A program made the position numbers and the translations under genes. Shown here piece after piece: positions 50,595 to 58,134 of a DNA stretch of 64,000 nt; position 1 is the first letter of the stretch; each line of letters opens with the position of its first letter. The notes under the pieces were generated by a model. It was not told the DNA's origin and ran no database searches. It saw only the letters and a program-made list of their open reading frames with translations. This DNA is from Methanoregulaceae archaeon (GTDB lineage Bacteria; Armatimonadota; Fimbriimonadia; Fimbriimonadales; Fimbriimonadaceae). Location: positions 310,001-374,000 of the forward strand of contig JADZEW010000001.1 of assembly GCA_020850325.1 (NCBI GenBank). The letters run 5' to 3'.

Positions 50595-51631
50595 CGACGA
50601 TTGAATCTCGGCCAATCCGCCGGGGAGCGCTTCCCTTCCGCAAAGTCGGCGAGCCGCGCGCCGATCCAAGGACCGAACTTGAACCCATGCCCGCTACACG
50701 GAGAGGCCCAGATCACTCCGTCGTCCTCGCCCCAGCGAAAGTCCTCGTCGGCAGTATTCGTGTAGAGGCAGGTCACGACCTCGTCGATCTCCGGATTCTC
50801 AACGCCAAATCGCTCGCGGGCGAATTGCAGGATACGCTCGATCATCGCGTCGTTCTGCGGTCTGGTCTCCTTGTGTGGGTCAATCAGAAGGCCGGGCGTG
50901 TGGACCCCGACCTTGACCGTTGTGCTACCGCGCTCGCCGGGAAAGCCATACACGAAGTCGGGTGAGTCCTCGATGTACACCGGCCCTCGCCACGACCGGC
51001 CCAGATCGACATAGGCCACGGTCTGGCAGGTCACCGTGGCGTCAACGCCGAACATCTCGCGGGCCCACGCGCCGACGCAGGCGACAACGCGATCGAACTG
51101 GCCGATGAGTGCTCTCGGATCGGCGGCCTCTTGGATGAAGATCGCCCCCTGCTGCATGGCGAGGTCGATCGTTCCGGCCACCGCGTTTGCCGCATGGACC
51201 CAGCCTGCCTCCGGCGTCAGCACCGCCACCTCCTCGGAACGAATCTCGAGCCCCCACTGATCACGAGCCCGGTCGCCGGGCACGACCTCATGCGGCACGT
51301 CCAGGTCCCTCAGACTGCGGATGGTATCTGCGACCATCGCCGAATCGGGCCGCCCGAACAAAATGAGCCCGACCTCGTGCAAAAGCCCCCCCTCGATCTG
51401 GTGGCCGATGCGATCCTGCAAATCCCGCCACATCGGATGCCCCTCCACCATGATTTCGGTGAAGAACGGATCGGGGTACGCCGCCCGCACGATGCGTGAC
51501 CGTCCGTGCGAGCTACCCCGATCGTGGCCGGGCGGATGGCGGTCATAGATTGTGACCTGATGGCCGCGGTCCGCCAGGGCGAGCGCGGCACTTGCGCCCA
51601 TGATCCCCGCCCCGACGACCGCGACCCGCAT
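50591..51631 (-). CDS. sarcosine oxidase-like FAD enzyme
   Basis: A 346-residue flavoprotein of the monomeric sarcosine oxidase/N-methyltryptophan oxidase family, oxidising N-methyl amino acids with release of formaldehyde and peroxide. The N-terminal dinucleotide motif GAGIMG is at 7-12. Near the C terminus, TCLYTNTADEDF contains the Cys that covalently binds FAD in this family, and CSGHGFKFGP is the substrate-side loop. Substrate is not determined. It lies 3 bases downstream of the sugar isomerase-like gene in one operon. Confidence 0.9.
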   Translation of the reverse strand: MRVAVVGAGIMGASAALALADRGHQVTIYDRHPPGHDRGSSHGRSRIVRAAYPDPFFTEIMVEGHPMWRDLQDRIGHQIEGGLLHEVGLILFGRPDSAMVADTIRSLRDLDVPHEVVPGDRARDQWGLEIRSEEVAVLTPEAGWVHAANAVAGTIDLAMQQGAIFIQEAADPRALIGQFDRVVACVGAWAREMFGVDATVTCQTVAYVDLGRSWRGPVYIEDSPDFVYGFPGERGSTTVKVGVHTPGLLIDPHKETRPQNDAMIERILQFARERFGVENPEIDEVVTCLYTNTADEDFRWGEDDGVIWASPCSGHGFKFGPWIGARLADFAEGKRSPADWPRFNRR

Positions 51632-51634
51632 CGT

Positions 51635-52624
51635 TTAGTCCTTGGCCCAGAACATCTCGCCCGCGGGCTGCGAGATGACGGACTGCTTGAGCACATCGAC
51701 CGCCTTGCGCAGCCCTTCGATCGGCGACATGAGGCCATCCTCGTGCTCGATCGACAGCACGTAGTCGTAGCCGACCATGCGCAGGTTCGAAACGAAGTCC
51801 TTCCACCACTCGATGCCGTGGCCGTAGCCCACCGAGCGGAACACCCACGAGCGCTGCAGGATGTCGCCGTAGCTCTTCGTGTCCAAGTTGCCGTTGCGTC
51901 CCGCGTTGTACGGGTCGATGCTGGTGTCCTTGGCGTGCACGTGGAACAGCGCTCCTTCGGCGGCAAGCTCGCGAACCGCGGCGATCGGATCGATTCCCTG
52001 CCACCACAGGTGCGAGGGGTCAAAGTTGCAACCGATCCGCGGGCCGACGGCGTTGCGAAGTCTGAGCAAGTTGTCGTTGGCGTAGCAGATGAAGCCGGGG
52101 TGCATTTCGATCGCGAAGTTCACGTTGTGGGATTCGAGAAGCTTGTGTTGCTCCTGCCAATACGGAATCGCCACTTCCTTCCACTGCCATTCCAGGATGT
52201 CTCGATACTCGTCGGGCCATGCGCAGGTCACCCAGTTCGGGTTCACCGCGTTGGGGCCATCGCCGGGACAGCCGCTGAAGCCGTTCACGCACGGCACACC
52301 CAGCGCCGAAGCCAGCTTGACCGAGTTCACAAAGGCACGATGGTGGTCGTCGGCGACGCTGCGGACGGGGTGCAAGGCGTTGCCATGGCAGGAGATCGCG
52401 GAGATGCTGAGCCCTCGCTTTTCCACTTCGCGCACCAACTCGGCGCGCTTCCCCGCGTCGGCGATCAAAGCCTCGACCGCCTCGTGGTTGCCGCCCAAGT
52501 GCGATGAACCGGGGTACGCCCCCGCGCCAAACTCGACCGCCTCGATCCCCTCGGCCTGAATGATATCGAGCGCCTCACCGAGGGGGCGGTCGCCGAACAA
52601 CGCAGTAAAGATGCCGATCTTCAT
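51635..52624 (-). CDS. sugar phosphate isomerase/epimerase family protein
   Basis: A 329-residue TIM-barrel protein of the AP endonuclease 2/xylose isomerase-like family. Metal-site segments are present: NFAIEMHPGF, GCNFDPSHLWWQGID and LFHVHAKDT. Members isomerise or epimerise sugars and cyclitols, so this one may act with a sugar dehydrogenase such as the Gfo/Idh/MocA enzyme elsewhere in the window. The ATG at 52624 was chosen over an upstream frame because homology starts there; TAAAAC lies 7 bases upstream. It forms an operon with the sarcosine oxidase-like gene and is divergent from dapA. Confidence 0.88.
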   Translation of the reverse strand: MKIGIFTALFGDRPLGEALDIIQAEGIEAVEFGAGAYPGSSHLGGNHEAVEALIADAGKRAELVREVEKRGLSISAISCHGNALHPVRSVADDHHRAFVNSVKLASALGVPCVNGFSGCPGDGPNAVNPNWVTCAWPDEYRDILEWQWKEVAIPYWQEQHKLLESHNVNFAIEMHPGFICYANDNLLRLRNAVGPRIGCNFDPSHLWWQGIDPIAAVRELAAEGALFHVHAKDTSIDPYNAGRNGNLDTKSYGDILQRSWVFRSVGYGHGIEWWKDFVSNLRMVGYDYVLSIEHEDGLMSPIEGLRKAVDVLKQSVISQPAGEMFWAKD

Positions 52625-52659
52625 CGCAAGCGTTTTACCGCGCAAGACACAATAGAGAC

Positions 52660-53547
52660 ATGGACACACGCTTCATCGGATGCGGCACCGCCTTGGTCAC
52701 CCCCTTCACGGCCGAGGGCAAACTGGACGAAACGACCTTCCGCCGTCTGGTGAAGCGCCAAATCGACCGCGGCATCACCTTCTTGGTGCCTTGCGGAACG
52801 ACGGGCGAGAGCCCCACCCTCTCGCACGACGAGAAGCTCCGTGTCGTGAAGATCACCGTCGAAGAATCCGCGGGTCGGGTTCCGGTTGTGGCCGGCGCGG
52901 GTGGCTACGATACGGCGGAGGTCATCGGCATGGTTCAGGAGTTCACCGCGCTCGGTGCCGACGCGATCCTCAGCGTCACCCCCTACTACAACAAGCCCAG
53001 CCAGGCCGGCCTGATCGCTCACTACCATGCCGTCGCCGCAGCGACGAAGCTGCCGATCATCCTGTACAGCGTCATGCCGCGCACCAACGTGAACATCGAA
53101 GTGCCGACCGTGCTTGAGCTGGCGCAGATCCCCAACATCATCGGCGTGAAGGAAGCGAGCGGAAACATCGGCCAGATCGCCTCGCTCATCCACCGCGCAC
53201 CGAGAGACTTCCTCGTGCTCAGCGGCGACGACGCGATCACCCTGCCCTTGGTCGCGCTGGGCGGGCACGGCGTGATTTCCGTGGCCTCGAACGAGATTCC
53301 CGGCGAGATGACCCAACTGGCGCGCTCCGCCTATGAGGGCGACTGGACCACCGCCCGCGAACTTCACAACCGCTATCTGCCGCTGATGGAGATCAACTTC
53401 TGCGAGCCCAACCCGCAGCCGGTGAAGACGGCGATGGAACTGATGGGCCTGTTGGAAGCGCATGTCCGCCTGCCCCTGATCCCGGTCGCAGCCGCGAATC
53501 GGCAACGGATCGAGGCGGTGCTGGAAGCGTGTGGCGTTGAGGGCTAG
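52660..53547 (+). CDS. dapA: 4-hydroxy-tetrahydrodipicolinate synthase
   Basis: A 295-residue class I aldolase condensing pyruvate and aspartate semialdehyde, the first step of diaminopimelate/lysine synthesis. Schiff-base Lys164 lies in IGVKEASGN. The GTTGESPTLS loop (46-55) carries the catalytic Thr pair, and Tyr136 is in LYSVMPRTNV. That last segment differs from the common YNVPGRT, but the Tyr and Arg remain. A weak -10 (CACAAT) is 6 bases before ATG. Its stop overlaps the toxin gene by 4 bases. Confidence 0.95.
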   Translation: MDTRFIGCGTALVTPFTAEGKLDETTFRRLVKRQIDRGITFLVPCGTTGESPTLSHDEKLRVVKITVEESAGRVPVVAGAGGYDTAEVIGMVQEFTALGADAILSVTPYYNKPSQAGLIAHYHAVAAATKLPIILYSVMPRTNVNIEVPTVLELAQIPNIIGVKEASGNIGQIASLIHRAPRDFLVLSGDDAITLPLVALGGHGVISVASNEIPGEMTQLARSAYEGDWTTARELHNRYLPLMEINFCEPNPQPVKTAMELMGLLEAHVRLPLIPVAAANRQRIEAVLEACGVEG

Positions 53548-53906
53548 AGGCTCAGAATGTCGCGAACGTTCTGCTCGATGACCGCCAGCAGTCGCGGCTC
53601 GATTTGGCCGATGTAGCCATCGAGCCGCGCCTTAGAAATCGTTAGGATCTGCTCGCATCGCACGACTCCGCGTTGCGAGAGCCCGTTGAGCTTGGAGGGC
53701 TCGACCGCGACGTGCAGGAGGTTGTCCTGATGCCCACCGGTGGACATCGCGAGCACGATGGTCAGCCCGTAAGCTTCGACCTCGTTCGCGGCATTGGATT
53801 GGATAACCAGGGCCGGCCGCCGGCCATGCTGCTCGGAGCCACGCCCGGGCTCCCAACTCACCCACCAAATCTGGCCCCTACGAACTAGCCGATTCGGGCT
53901 CGCCAA
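53544..53906 (-). CDS. MazF/PemK-type endoribonuclease toxin
   Basis: About 120 residues of the MazF family, which cleave mRNA at short motifs and stop growth. The RRGQIWWVSWEPGRGSEQHG opening and RPALVIQSNAANE strand are typical, followed by VVRCEQILTISKARLDG. I chose TTG 53906 because GGAGG lies 6 bases upstream; ATG 53927 or longer starts are possible. It overlaps the end of the antitoxin gene, as usual for such operons. It ends against dapA with 4 shared bases. Confidence 0.85.
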   Translation of the reverse strand: MASPNRLVRRGQIWWVSWEPGRGSEQHGRRPALVIQSNAANEVEAYGLTIVLAMSTGGHQDNLLHVAVEPSKLNGLSQRGVVRCEQILTISKARLDGYIGQIEPRLLAVIEQNVRDILSL

Positions 53907-54135
53907 GAGCAACCTCCGCCTGGGCATGGTGGGCGAACTCGAGATCCGCTGGCTCACGGGCAAGCTGTGCGAAGGCGCCCCGTAGCCTAGCCTGCCGTTC
54001 TTCCTCGGCCATGTGGGTCAACGAGGACTCGACAAACTCGTTGAAGCTCTGCCGCCGCTCCTTGGCTAGAGCCTTGCACACCGCCCAGAGCTGCTCGTCA
54101 ATCCGCAGGCTTACCGTCTTTGTTGCCTTTGCCAC
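53878..54135 (-). CDS. ribbon-helix-helix antitoxin
   Basis: An 85-residue protein. Residues 1-45 form a ribbon-helix-helix DNA-binding domain (TKTVSLRIDEQLWAVCKALA, then RRQSFNEFVESSL). The C-terminal 40 residues are acidic and would wrap the MazF toxin. The start is GTG 54135. A 12-bp-armed palindrome directly upstream overlaps the promoter, giving the expected autorepression. It is the first gene of the toxin-antitoxin operon. Confidence 0.85.
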   Translation of the reverse strand: MAKATKTVSLRIDEQLWAVCKALAKERRQSFNEFVESSLTHMAEEERQARLRGAFAQLAREPADLEFAHHAQAEVALGEPESASS

Positions 54136-54138
54136 ACT

Positions 54139-54166
54139 CTTATGATGCCATATTTGGCATCATAAG
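54139..54166. promoter_or_regulatory. palindromic operator of the toxin-antitoxin operon
   Basis: Perfect 12-base arms CTTATGATGCCA (54139-54150) and TGGCATCATAAG (54155-54166) around TATT. The minus-strand CATAAG at the proximal end would serve as the -10, placing the start codon at the transcript end. Confidence 0.7.
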
Positions 54167-54234
54167 TTCCCATCATTGGCTCGACAGCACCGACGGGATA
54201 TCATGGCGAGCATGAAGGTCACTGAGATGCTGAC

Positions 54235-54753
54235 GTGCTGATCATCTTCTCGGGGTTGCCCGGAGTGGGCAAGACTTCACTGGGCCGCGCGCTCGCCACA
54301 CGGTTGCGCGCGACGATGGTGCGCGTAGACGGTATCGAGCATGCCCTCGCCCAAGGGGGGGTGTCGCCCATCGACGGTCTGGGCTATGAGATCGCCTACG
54401 CGGTCGCCCTGGAGAACCTGAAGCTGGGGCGCACGGTCATCGCCGACACCGTCAATCCGTGGGAGCTCACCCGCCAGGCGTGGCGCGACGTGGCGGTGCA
54501 GGCGGGAGTTCCGTCGCTCGATGTCGAAGTGTGCTGTTCGGATGTGGAAGAGCATCGCCGCCGGGTGGAGTCGCGCGTCGCTGATCTGGCGGGTTTCAAG
54601 TTGCCGACTTGGGACGAGGTTGTGGGCCGTGATTATCACGCGTGGACAACCCCTCGGCTGGTGGTCGACCTGGCGTCCCTGAGCCTCGATGAAGCGGTTG
54701 AAGCCGTGGTCAGCGGTATGCTCGGCGGCAATGGAACGGCGAAAACTTACTGA
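54235..54753 (+). CDS. P-loop kinase of unknown substrate
   Basis: A 172-residue AAA/zeta-like kinase. Walker A is GLPGVGKTS at about 7-15, and the substrate-binding MVRVDGIEHAL and later RRRVESRVADL segments resemble small-molecule kinases such as the adenylylsulfate kinase-like or chloramphenicol phosphotransferase-like group. The start is GTG 54235. It overlaps the next gene by 23 bases. Nearby toxin-antitoxin genes raise the thought of a zeta toxin, but there is no epsilon-like partner, so a metabolic or resistance-type kinase is more likely. Confidence 0.78.
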   Translation: MLIIFSGLPGVGKTSLGRALATRLRATMVRVDGIEHALAQGGVSPIDGLGYEIAYAVALENLKLGRTVIADTVNPWELTRQAWRDVAVQAGVPSLDVEVCCSDVEEHRRRVESRVADLAGFKLPTWDEVVGRDYHAWTTPRLVVDLASLSLDEAVEAVVSGMLGGNGTAKTY

Positions 54754-55015
54754 GGGCGAGATTGAAACGACGCTTGCCGAGGCGACCGGTTGGTCCCTAG
54801 AAGCTGGGCAAATCACGAAGACTTACGAGTTCCCGAGCTACCTCGCGGGGGTCACGTTCGTGAGCGCGATCGCCCACCTTGCCGAGGCGATGGACCATCA
54901 TCCCGACCTCGACCTGCGTTATCGCAAGCTCCGCGTCGCCCTCAACACCCACGATGTGGGGGGCATCTCGCCCCTCGATTTCGAGCTTGCGCGTCGGATC
55001 GAGGCGATCCGGTGA
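54731..55015 (+). CDS. 4a-hydroxytetrahydrobiopterin dehydratase
   Basis: A 94-residue pterin-4a-carbinolamine dehydratase (PhhB/PCD family), recycling the pterin cofactor after aromatic hydroxylation; some members act elsewhere. The signature DHHPDLDLRYRKLRVALNTHD (two halves, about 57-77) contains the three catalytic His residues. No phenylalanine hydroxylase is nearby. The ATG at 54731 sits inside the end of the kinase gene, and the stop overlaps the next start (GTGA), so three genes form one operon. Confidence 0.9.
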   Translation: MERRKLTEGEIETTLAEATGWSLEAGQITKTYEFPSYLAGVTFVSAIAHLAEAMDHHPDLDLRYRKLRVALNTHDVGGISPLDFELARRIEAIR

Positions 55016-55821
55016 GTCTAGACGTCCGCGAGCTTTGGGACTTCAACGACCCCGCCGGCTCTGAGGCGCGTTTCCGCGAGGCTCTAGCCAGCGCAGAGGG
55101 GGATTGGCACCGAGAACTCTCTGCTCAACTGGCTCGGTCGCTGGGTTTGCAGAAGCGATTTGATGAGGGCCACCGGGTGCTGGATGCCCTGAACGACGTC
55201 ATTGGCAAGCCGAAGACGCGCGGCGACGTGTGCTACCTCCTTGAGCGGGGCCGGCTCTACAACTCGGCCGGGAAGCGTGATGGCGCGCTGGCGCTGTTCG
55301 AACGCGCGGCGGAGACGGACATCGCCGATTTGCGGATCGATGCACTGCACATGATCGCCATCGCCGACCCTTCACGGTCTTTGGAGGCGAACGAGCAGGC
55401 GCTGGCGGAGGCGAAATCCAGCGACGACCCTCGTGCCCAGCGCTGGCGGGCTTCGTTGCTGAACAACCTCGGCTGGAGCTATCACGAGGGCGGCGAGTTT
55501 CAGCGGGCGCTGGAGTGTTTCCTCGAGGCGGTGGACTTGCGCGAAGAAATGGGCGCGCCCGGGCCGCTGCTCATCGCTCGGTGGTGTGTCGCGCGGGCGT
55601 TGCGTTCACTGGGTGAGCACGAGTCGGCGATGGTGATCCTGGCGGAGCTATCTTCAGGCGAACCGGATGGCTACGTTGCGGAGGAGATCGCCGAGAACCT
55701 GTTGGCTCTCGGTAAGAAGGACGACGCGCGGCCGTGGTTCAAACTCGCAGCGGAGCTTCTGGCCGAGGATCTGGCACGCGACCCAGAGCGACTCGCTAGG
55801 CTGGTCGAACTCGGAGCCTAG
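55012..55821 (+). CDS. TPR-repeat protein of unknown function
   Basis: A 269-residue helical protein with tetratricopeptide-like units (RGRLYNSAGKRDGALALFERA, NLGWSYHEGGEFQRALECFLEAVD in two parts, AENLLALGKKDDARPWFKLAAEL). There is no signal peptide. The start is GTG 55012, coupled to the dehydratase stop; the longer open frame before it is the dehydratase gene read in another frame. Likely a scaffold protein; partners unknown. Confidence 0.75.
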   Translation: MSLDVRELWDFNDPAGSEARFREALASAEGDWHRELSAQLARSLGLQKRFDEGHRVLDALNDVIGKPKTRGDVCYLLERGRLYNSAGKRDGALALFERAAETDIADLRIDALHMIAIADPSRSLEANEQALAEAKSSDDPRAQRWRASLLNNLGWSYHEGGEFQRALECFLEAVDLREEMGAPGPLLIARWCVARALRSLGEHESAMVILAELSSGEPDGYVAEEIAENLLALGKKDDARPWFKLAAELLAEDLARDPERLARLVELGA

Positions 55822-55842
55822 GTCGAATAGGACCTATCGGTC

Positions 55843-56235
55843 TTATCCCGACAGCGCAGCGATGGCGCGCTCGAGGCGGGGTCTCGCATCCGCCGCGACT
55901 TCGAGAATCGCCTCGTTCGCGGGGGCAGCGGCGAGCATCGCGTCCGGATTCACGGCCGTCACCTTGAACCCGCCTTCGACTTCCTCGACCGTCACGTTGC
56001 ACGGCAGCAGCAAGCCAATCTCGGGATCGGCCTCAATCGCCTTCTTGGCGAGACCGGGGTTGCACGCACCGAGAATCAGATACGGCCGGAAATCGACATC
56101 GAGCTTCTTGCGAAGCGTCGCCTGGACGTCGATCTCGCTGACGATGCCGAATCCCTCGGCGGCCAGTGCCTCCCGAACCCGCTCGACGGCGGATTCGAAA
56201 GGCCCATCGATGACGCAGCTAAATCCCAGGCTCAT
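55843..56235 (-). CDS. DUF302 protein
   Basis: A 130-residue protein of the DUF302 family (VIDGPFESAVERVREALAAE, VDVQATLRKKL-like segment, DFRPYLILGACNPGLAKKAI with the conserved CNP). Structures of the family show a two-layer alpha/beta fold; function unknown. The ATG at 56235 overlaps the stop of the GlmL-like gene (ATGA), so it depends on that gene for translation. Longer starts reach back into the upstream gene and are not supported. Confidence 0.88.
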   Translation of the reverse strand: MSLGFSCVIDGPFESAVERVREALAAEGFGIVSEIDVQATLRKKLDVDFRPYLILGACNPGLAKKAIEADPEIGLLLPCNVTVEEVEGGFKVTAVNPDAMLAAAPANEAILEVAADARPRLERAIAALSG

Positions 56236-58097
56236 GGTAGGGGCAGTCCCATCGCGCCGAGCCACTCGCGGTGCTTGGCGACTCGCGTGGCGACATCTGC
56301 GGCAAGATTGAACGGACGGCCGCGGGCGTCGACCATGATGCCAACCATGCCGCCCTCGACGCGCTTCGTGATCGGCTTGCCCTTGCCGGCGCCGAGATCG
56401 AAACCCTTGCCCGGCTCCAGAGTCAAGTCCTTGTATTCGCCCTTGCCGCACGGGATCACCTTGATCGAGCCGTACGGGATCGCTTCGTTAATACCCGAGC
56501 CCGACAGCGTGACTGCAATGTCGCCCGGTTTGCCGTTGCCGATCGGCGAGATGCAATCACCGATCTTGACGATGCAGTCGTACTCGAACACCTGCTTGGC
56601 CGCCTCATAGAAGTGCTGCGAAAGCACGCCGAGGTGCGGGGTCATGAAGATCGAGTCGACGGTGAGCATGGTGACGCCTTCCGGTTGGTAGGCATCCATC
56701 ATCATGAGAGCCGACTGGGCACGCTGCGGGGCGTGCGAGAGCACGCCACCCGACCCGATGATGAGATCGAGCTCCAACATCTTGATCAGCGATGCGCTGG
56801 CCGAGGTCTGGTCGAAGATCTGGCCCACGTCGCGCTGCTGCTGAACTCCCGAGAGACCACGCGCCAAGGTCTTGTGGTGCTCGAACGCAAGCCTCAGCGC
56901 TTCGCGCGCCACGGCATGCTCAATGAGCAGGTCCTCGTACGTGTGCGGAATCGTGGTCGGGCGGATCATCTTGTTCCGCAAGCGGTTGCGCACTTCGCTG
57001 GGATCGATCTCGAAGGGCAACCAGCGCACGATGTTCTCGATGCCGGCTTCTTTCAGCACGTTGCAGATCGAGTAGCTCATGCCGAGGTTCGCCGAAACCG
57101 TTCGGTTGTAGATGCGCTCGTCGCCGCTCTTGAACACCGAGAACACGTCGGTGGTCGCGCCGCCGATGTCCACACCGAGCAGGTTAATCTTCTCGTTCTC
57201 GGCGTACTCCTTCAGCAGCTTGCCCACCGCATTCGGGGTCGCCATGATCTCTTCGCTCGTCCATTCGAGGAGCTTCGAGTAGCCGGGCGCCTGCTGCATA
57301 ACGTGCTCGAGGAACATCTCGTGGATTTCCTCGCGGGCCGGGCCGAGGACTTCGCGGTCGAGTGTGGGACGGAGGTTGTCAACGGGCTTGAACTCGATCG
57401 TCTCACCCAGCACTTGGTCCACCTTGCTGCGAGCGTCCTTGTTTCCTGCATAGATGACCGGCAGCTTCATGTCGCCGAAGCGCGGCTTGGGGTCGGCGCG
57501 GCGAACAACTTCCGCCATCTCGACGAGATGCGACTCGGTGCCGCCGTCGGTACCGCCCGACATGAGAATGATGTCCGGGCGAAGCTGGCGAAGCCGCTCT
57601 ACTTTCTGATAATCCTTACGACCGTCATCGACGGCGAGCGTGTCCATGAGAATCGCGCCCGCGCCCAAGGCGGCACGCTCGGCGCTTTCCGCCGACATGG
57701 CCTTGACAACACCCGCGACCATCATCTGCAGACCGCCACCCGCGGAACTGGTGGAAACATAGATGTCCGAGCCCTCGCTGGGTGACGACCGCTCGTCGGT
57801 CTTCTTCCCTTCCTTTTCGAGCCGCCAAACTCGGCCATCTTTGATGAGGTTTCGACGACCTGACTCAAAGCCTTCCTTGACCACATTAGGATCAAGTGCC
57901 TCGGTGACGTCCTCGAGTTCCGTGATGGAGTTGAGGACGCCGATGGTCACGTCTTCAAACGGTCGCTCGACGGTGGTCGGAGCTTCGCCGCGGGCAACCA
58001 AACGGTACTGCCCTTGCGGATTCCGCTCGATGAGAATGGCCTTGGTGGTGGTCGAACCGCAGTCGGTAGCGACGATGCGCAAATAGTCTTTCGACAT
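56232..58097 (-). CDS. GlmL/MutL-type actin-fold ATPase without its mutase
   Basis: A 621-residue protein of the MutL/GlmL family (not the DNA-repair MutL), an ASKHA ATPase. The N terminus has VATDCGSTTTKAILIE, the phosphate-1 motif; later blocks include VSTSSAGGGLQMMVAGVVK, MSGGTDGGTESHL and GVDIGGATTDVFSVF. GlmL normally accompanies glutamate mutase or related B12-dependent aminomutases and is thought to reactivate them. No mutase subunit is present in the window. The ATG at 58097 was chosen from homology; CATAAT is 6 bases upstream. A DUF302 gene is coupled downstream. Confidence 0.88.
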   Translation of the reverse strand: MSKDYLRIVATDCGSTTTKAILIERNPQGQYRLVARGEAPTTVERPFEDVTIGVLNSITELEDVTEALDPNVVKEGFESGRRNLIKDGRVWRLEKEGKKTDERSSPSEGSDIYVSTSSAGGGLQMMVAGVVKAMSAESAERAALGAGAILMDTLAVDDGRKDYQKVERLRQLRPDIILMSGGTDGGTESHLVEMAEVVRRADPKPRFGDMKLPVIYAGNKDARSKVDQVLGETIEFKPVDNLRPTLDREVLGPAREEIHEMFLEHVMQQAPGYSKLLEWTSEEIMATPNAVGKLLKEYAENEKINLLGVDIGGATTDVFSVFKSGDERIYNRTVSANLGMSYSICNVLKEAGIENIVRWLPFEIDPSEVRNRLRNKMIRPTTIPHTYEDLLIEHAVAREALRLAFEHHKTLARGLSGVQQQRDVGQIFDQTSASASLIKMLELDLIIGSGGVLSHAPQRAQSALMMMDAYQPEGVTMLTVDSIFMTPHLGVLSQHFYEAAKQVFEYDCIVKIGDCISPIGNGKPGDIAVTLSGSGINEAIPYGSIKVIPCGKGEYKDLTLEPGKGFDLGAGKGKPITKRVEGGMVGIMVDARGRPFNLAADVATRVAKHREWLGAMGLPLP

Positions 58098-58100
58098 CCC

Positions 58101-58128
58101 TTGATTATGGTCCAATCCGGGGTAAGTT
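58101..58128. promoter_or_regulatory. overlapping divergent promoters
   Basis: Plus strand: TTGATT (58101-58106), 16 bases, TAAGTT (58123-58128), 6 bases before ATG 58135. Minus strand: CATAAT (58104-58109), 6 bases before ATG 58097. The two elements overlap, so the genes may compete for polymerase. Confidence 0.55.
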
Positions 58129-58134
58129 CGACGT

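Noticed and set aside
54235-54753. P-loop kinase as a zeta-type toxin next to the MazF system
   Set aside because: No epsilon-like antitoxin is adjacent; the gene is in an operon with a pterin dehydratase and a TPR gene, in the opposite direction to the toxin-antitoxin pair.
56271-57785. A 504-residue open frame on the plus strand
   Set aside because: It is antisense to the GlmL-like gene, rich in Arg and His, and shows no domain; the minus-strand gene has actin-fold motifs.
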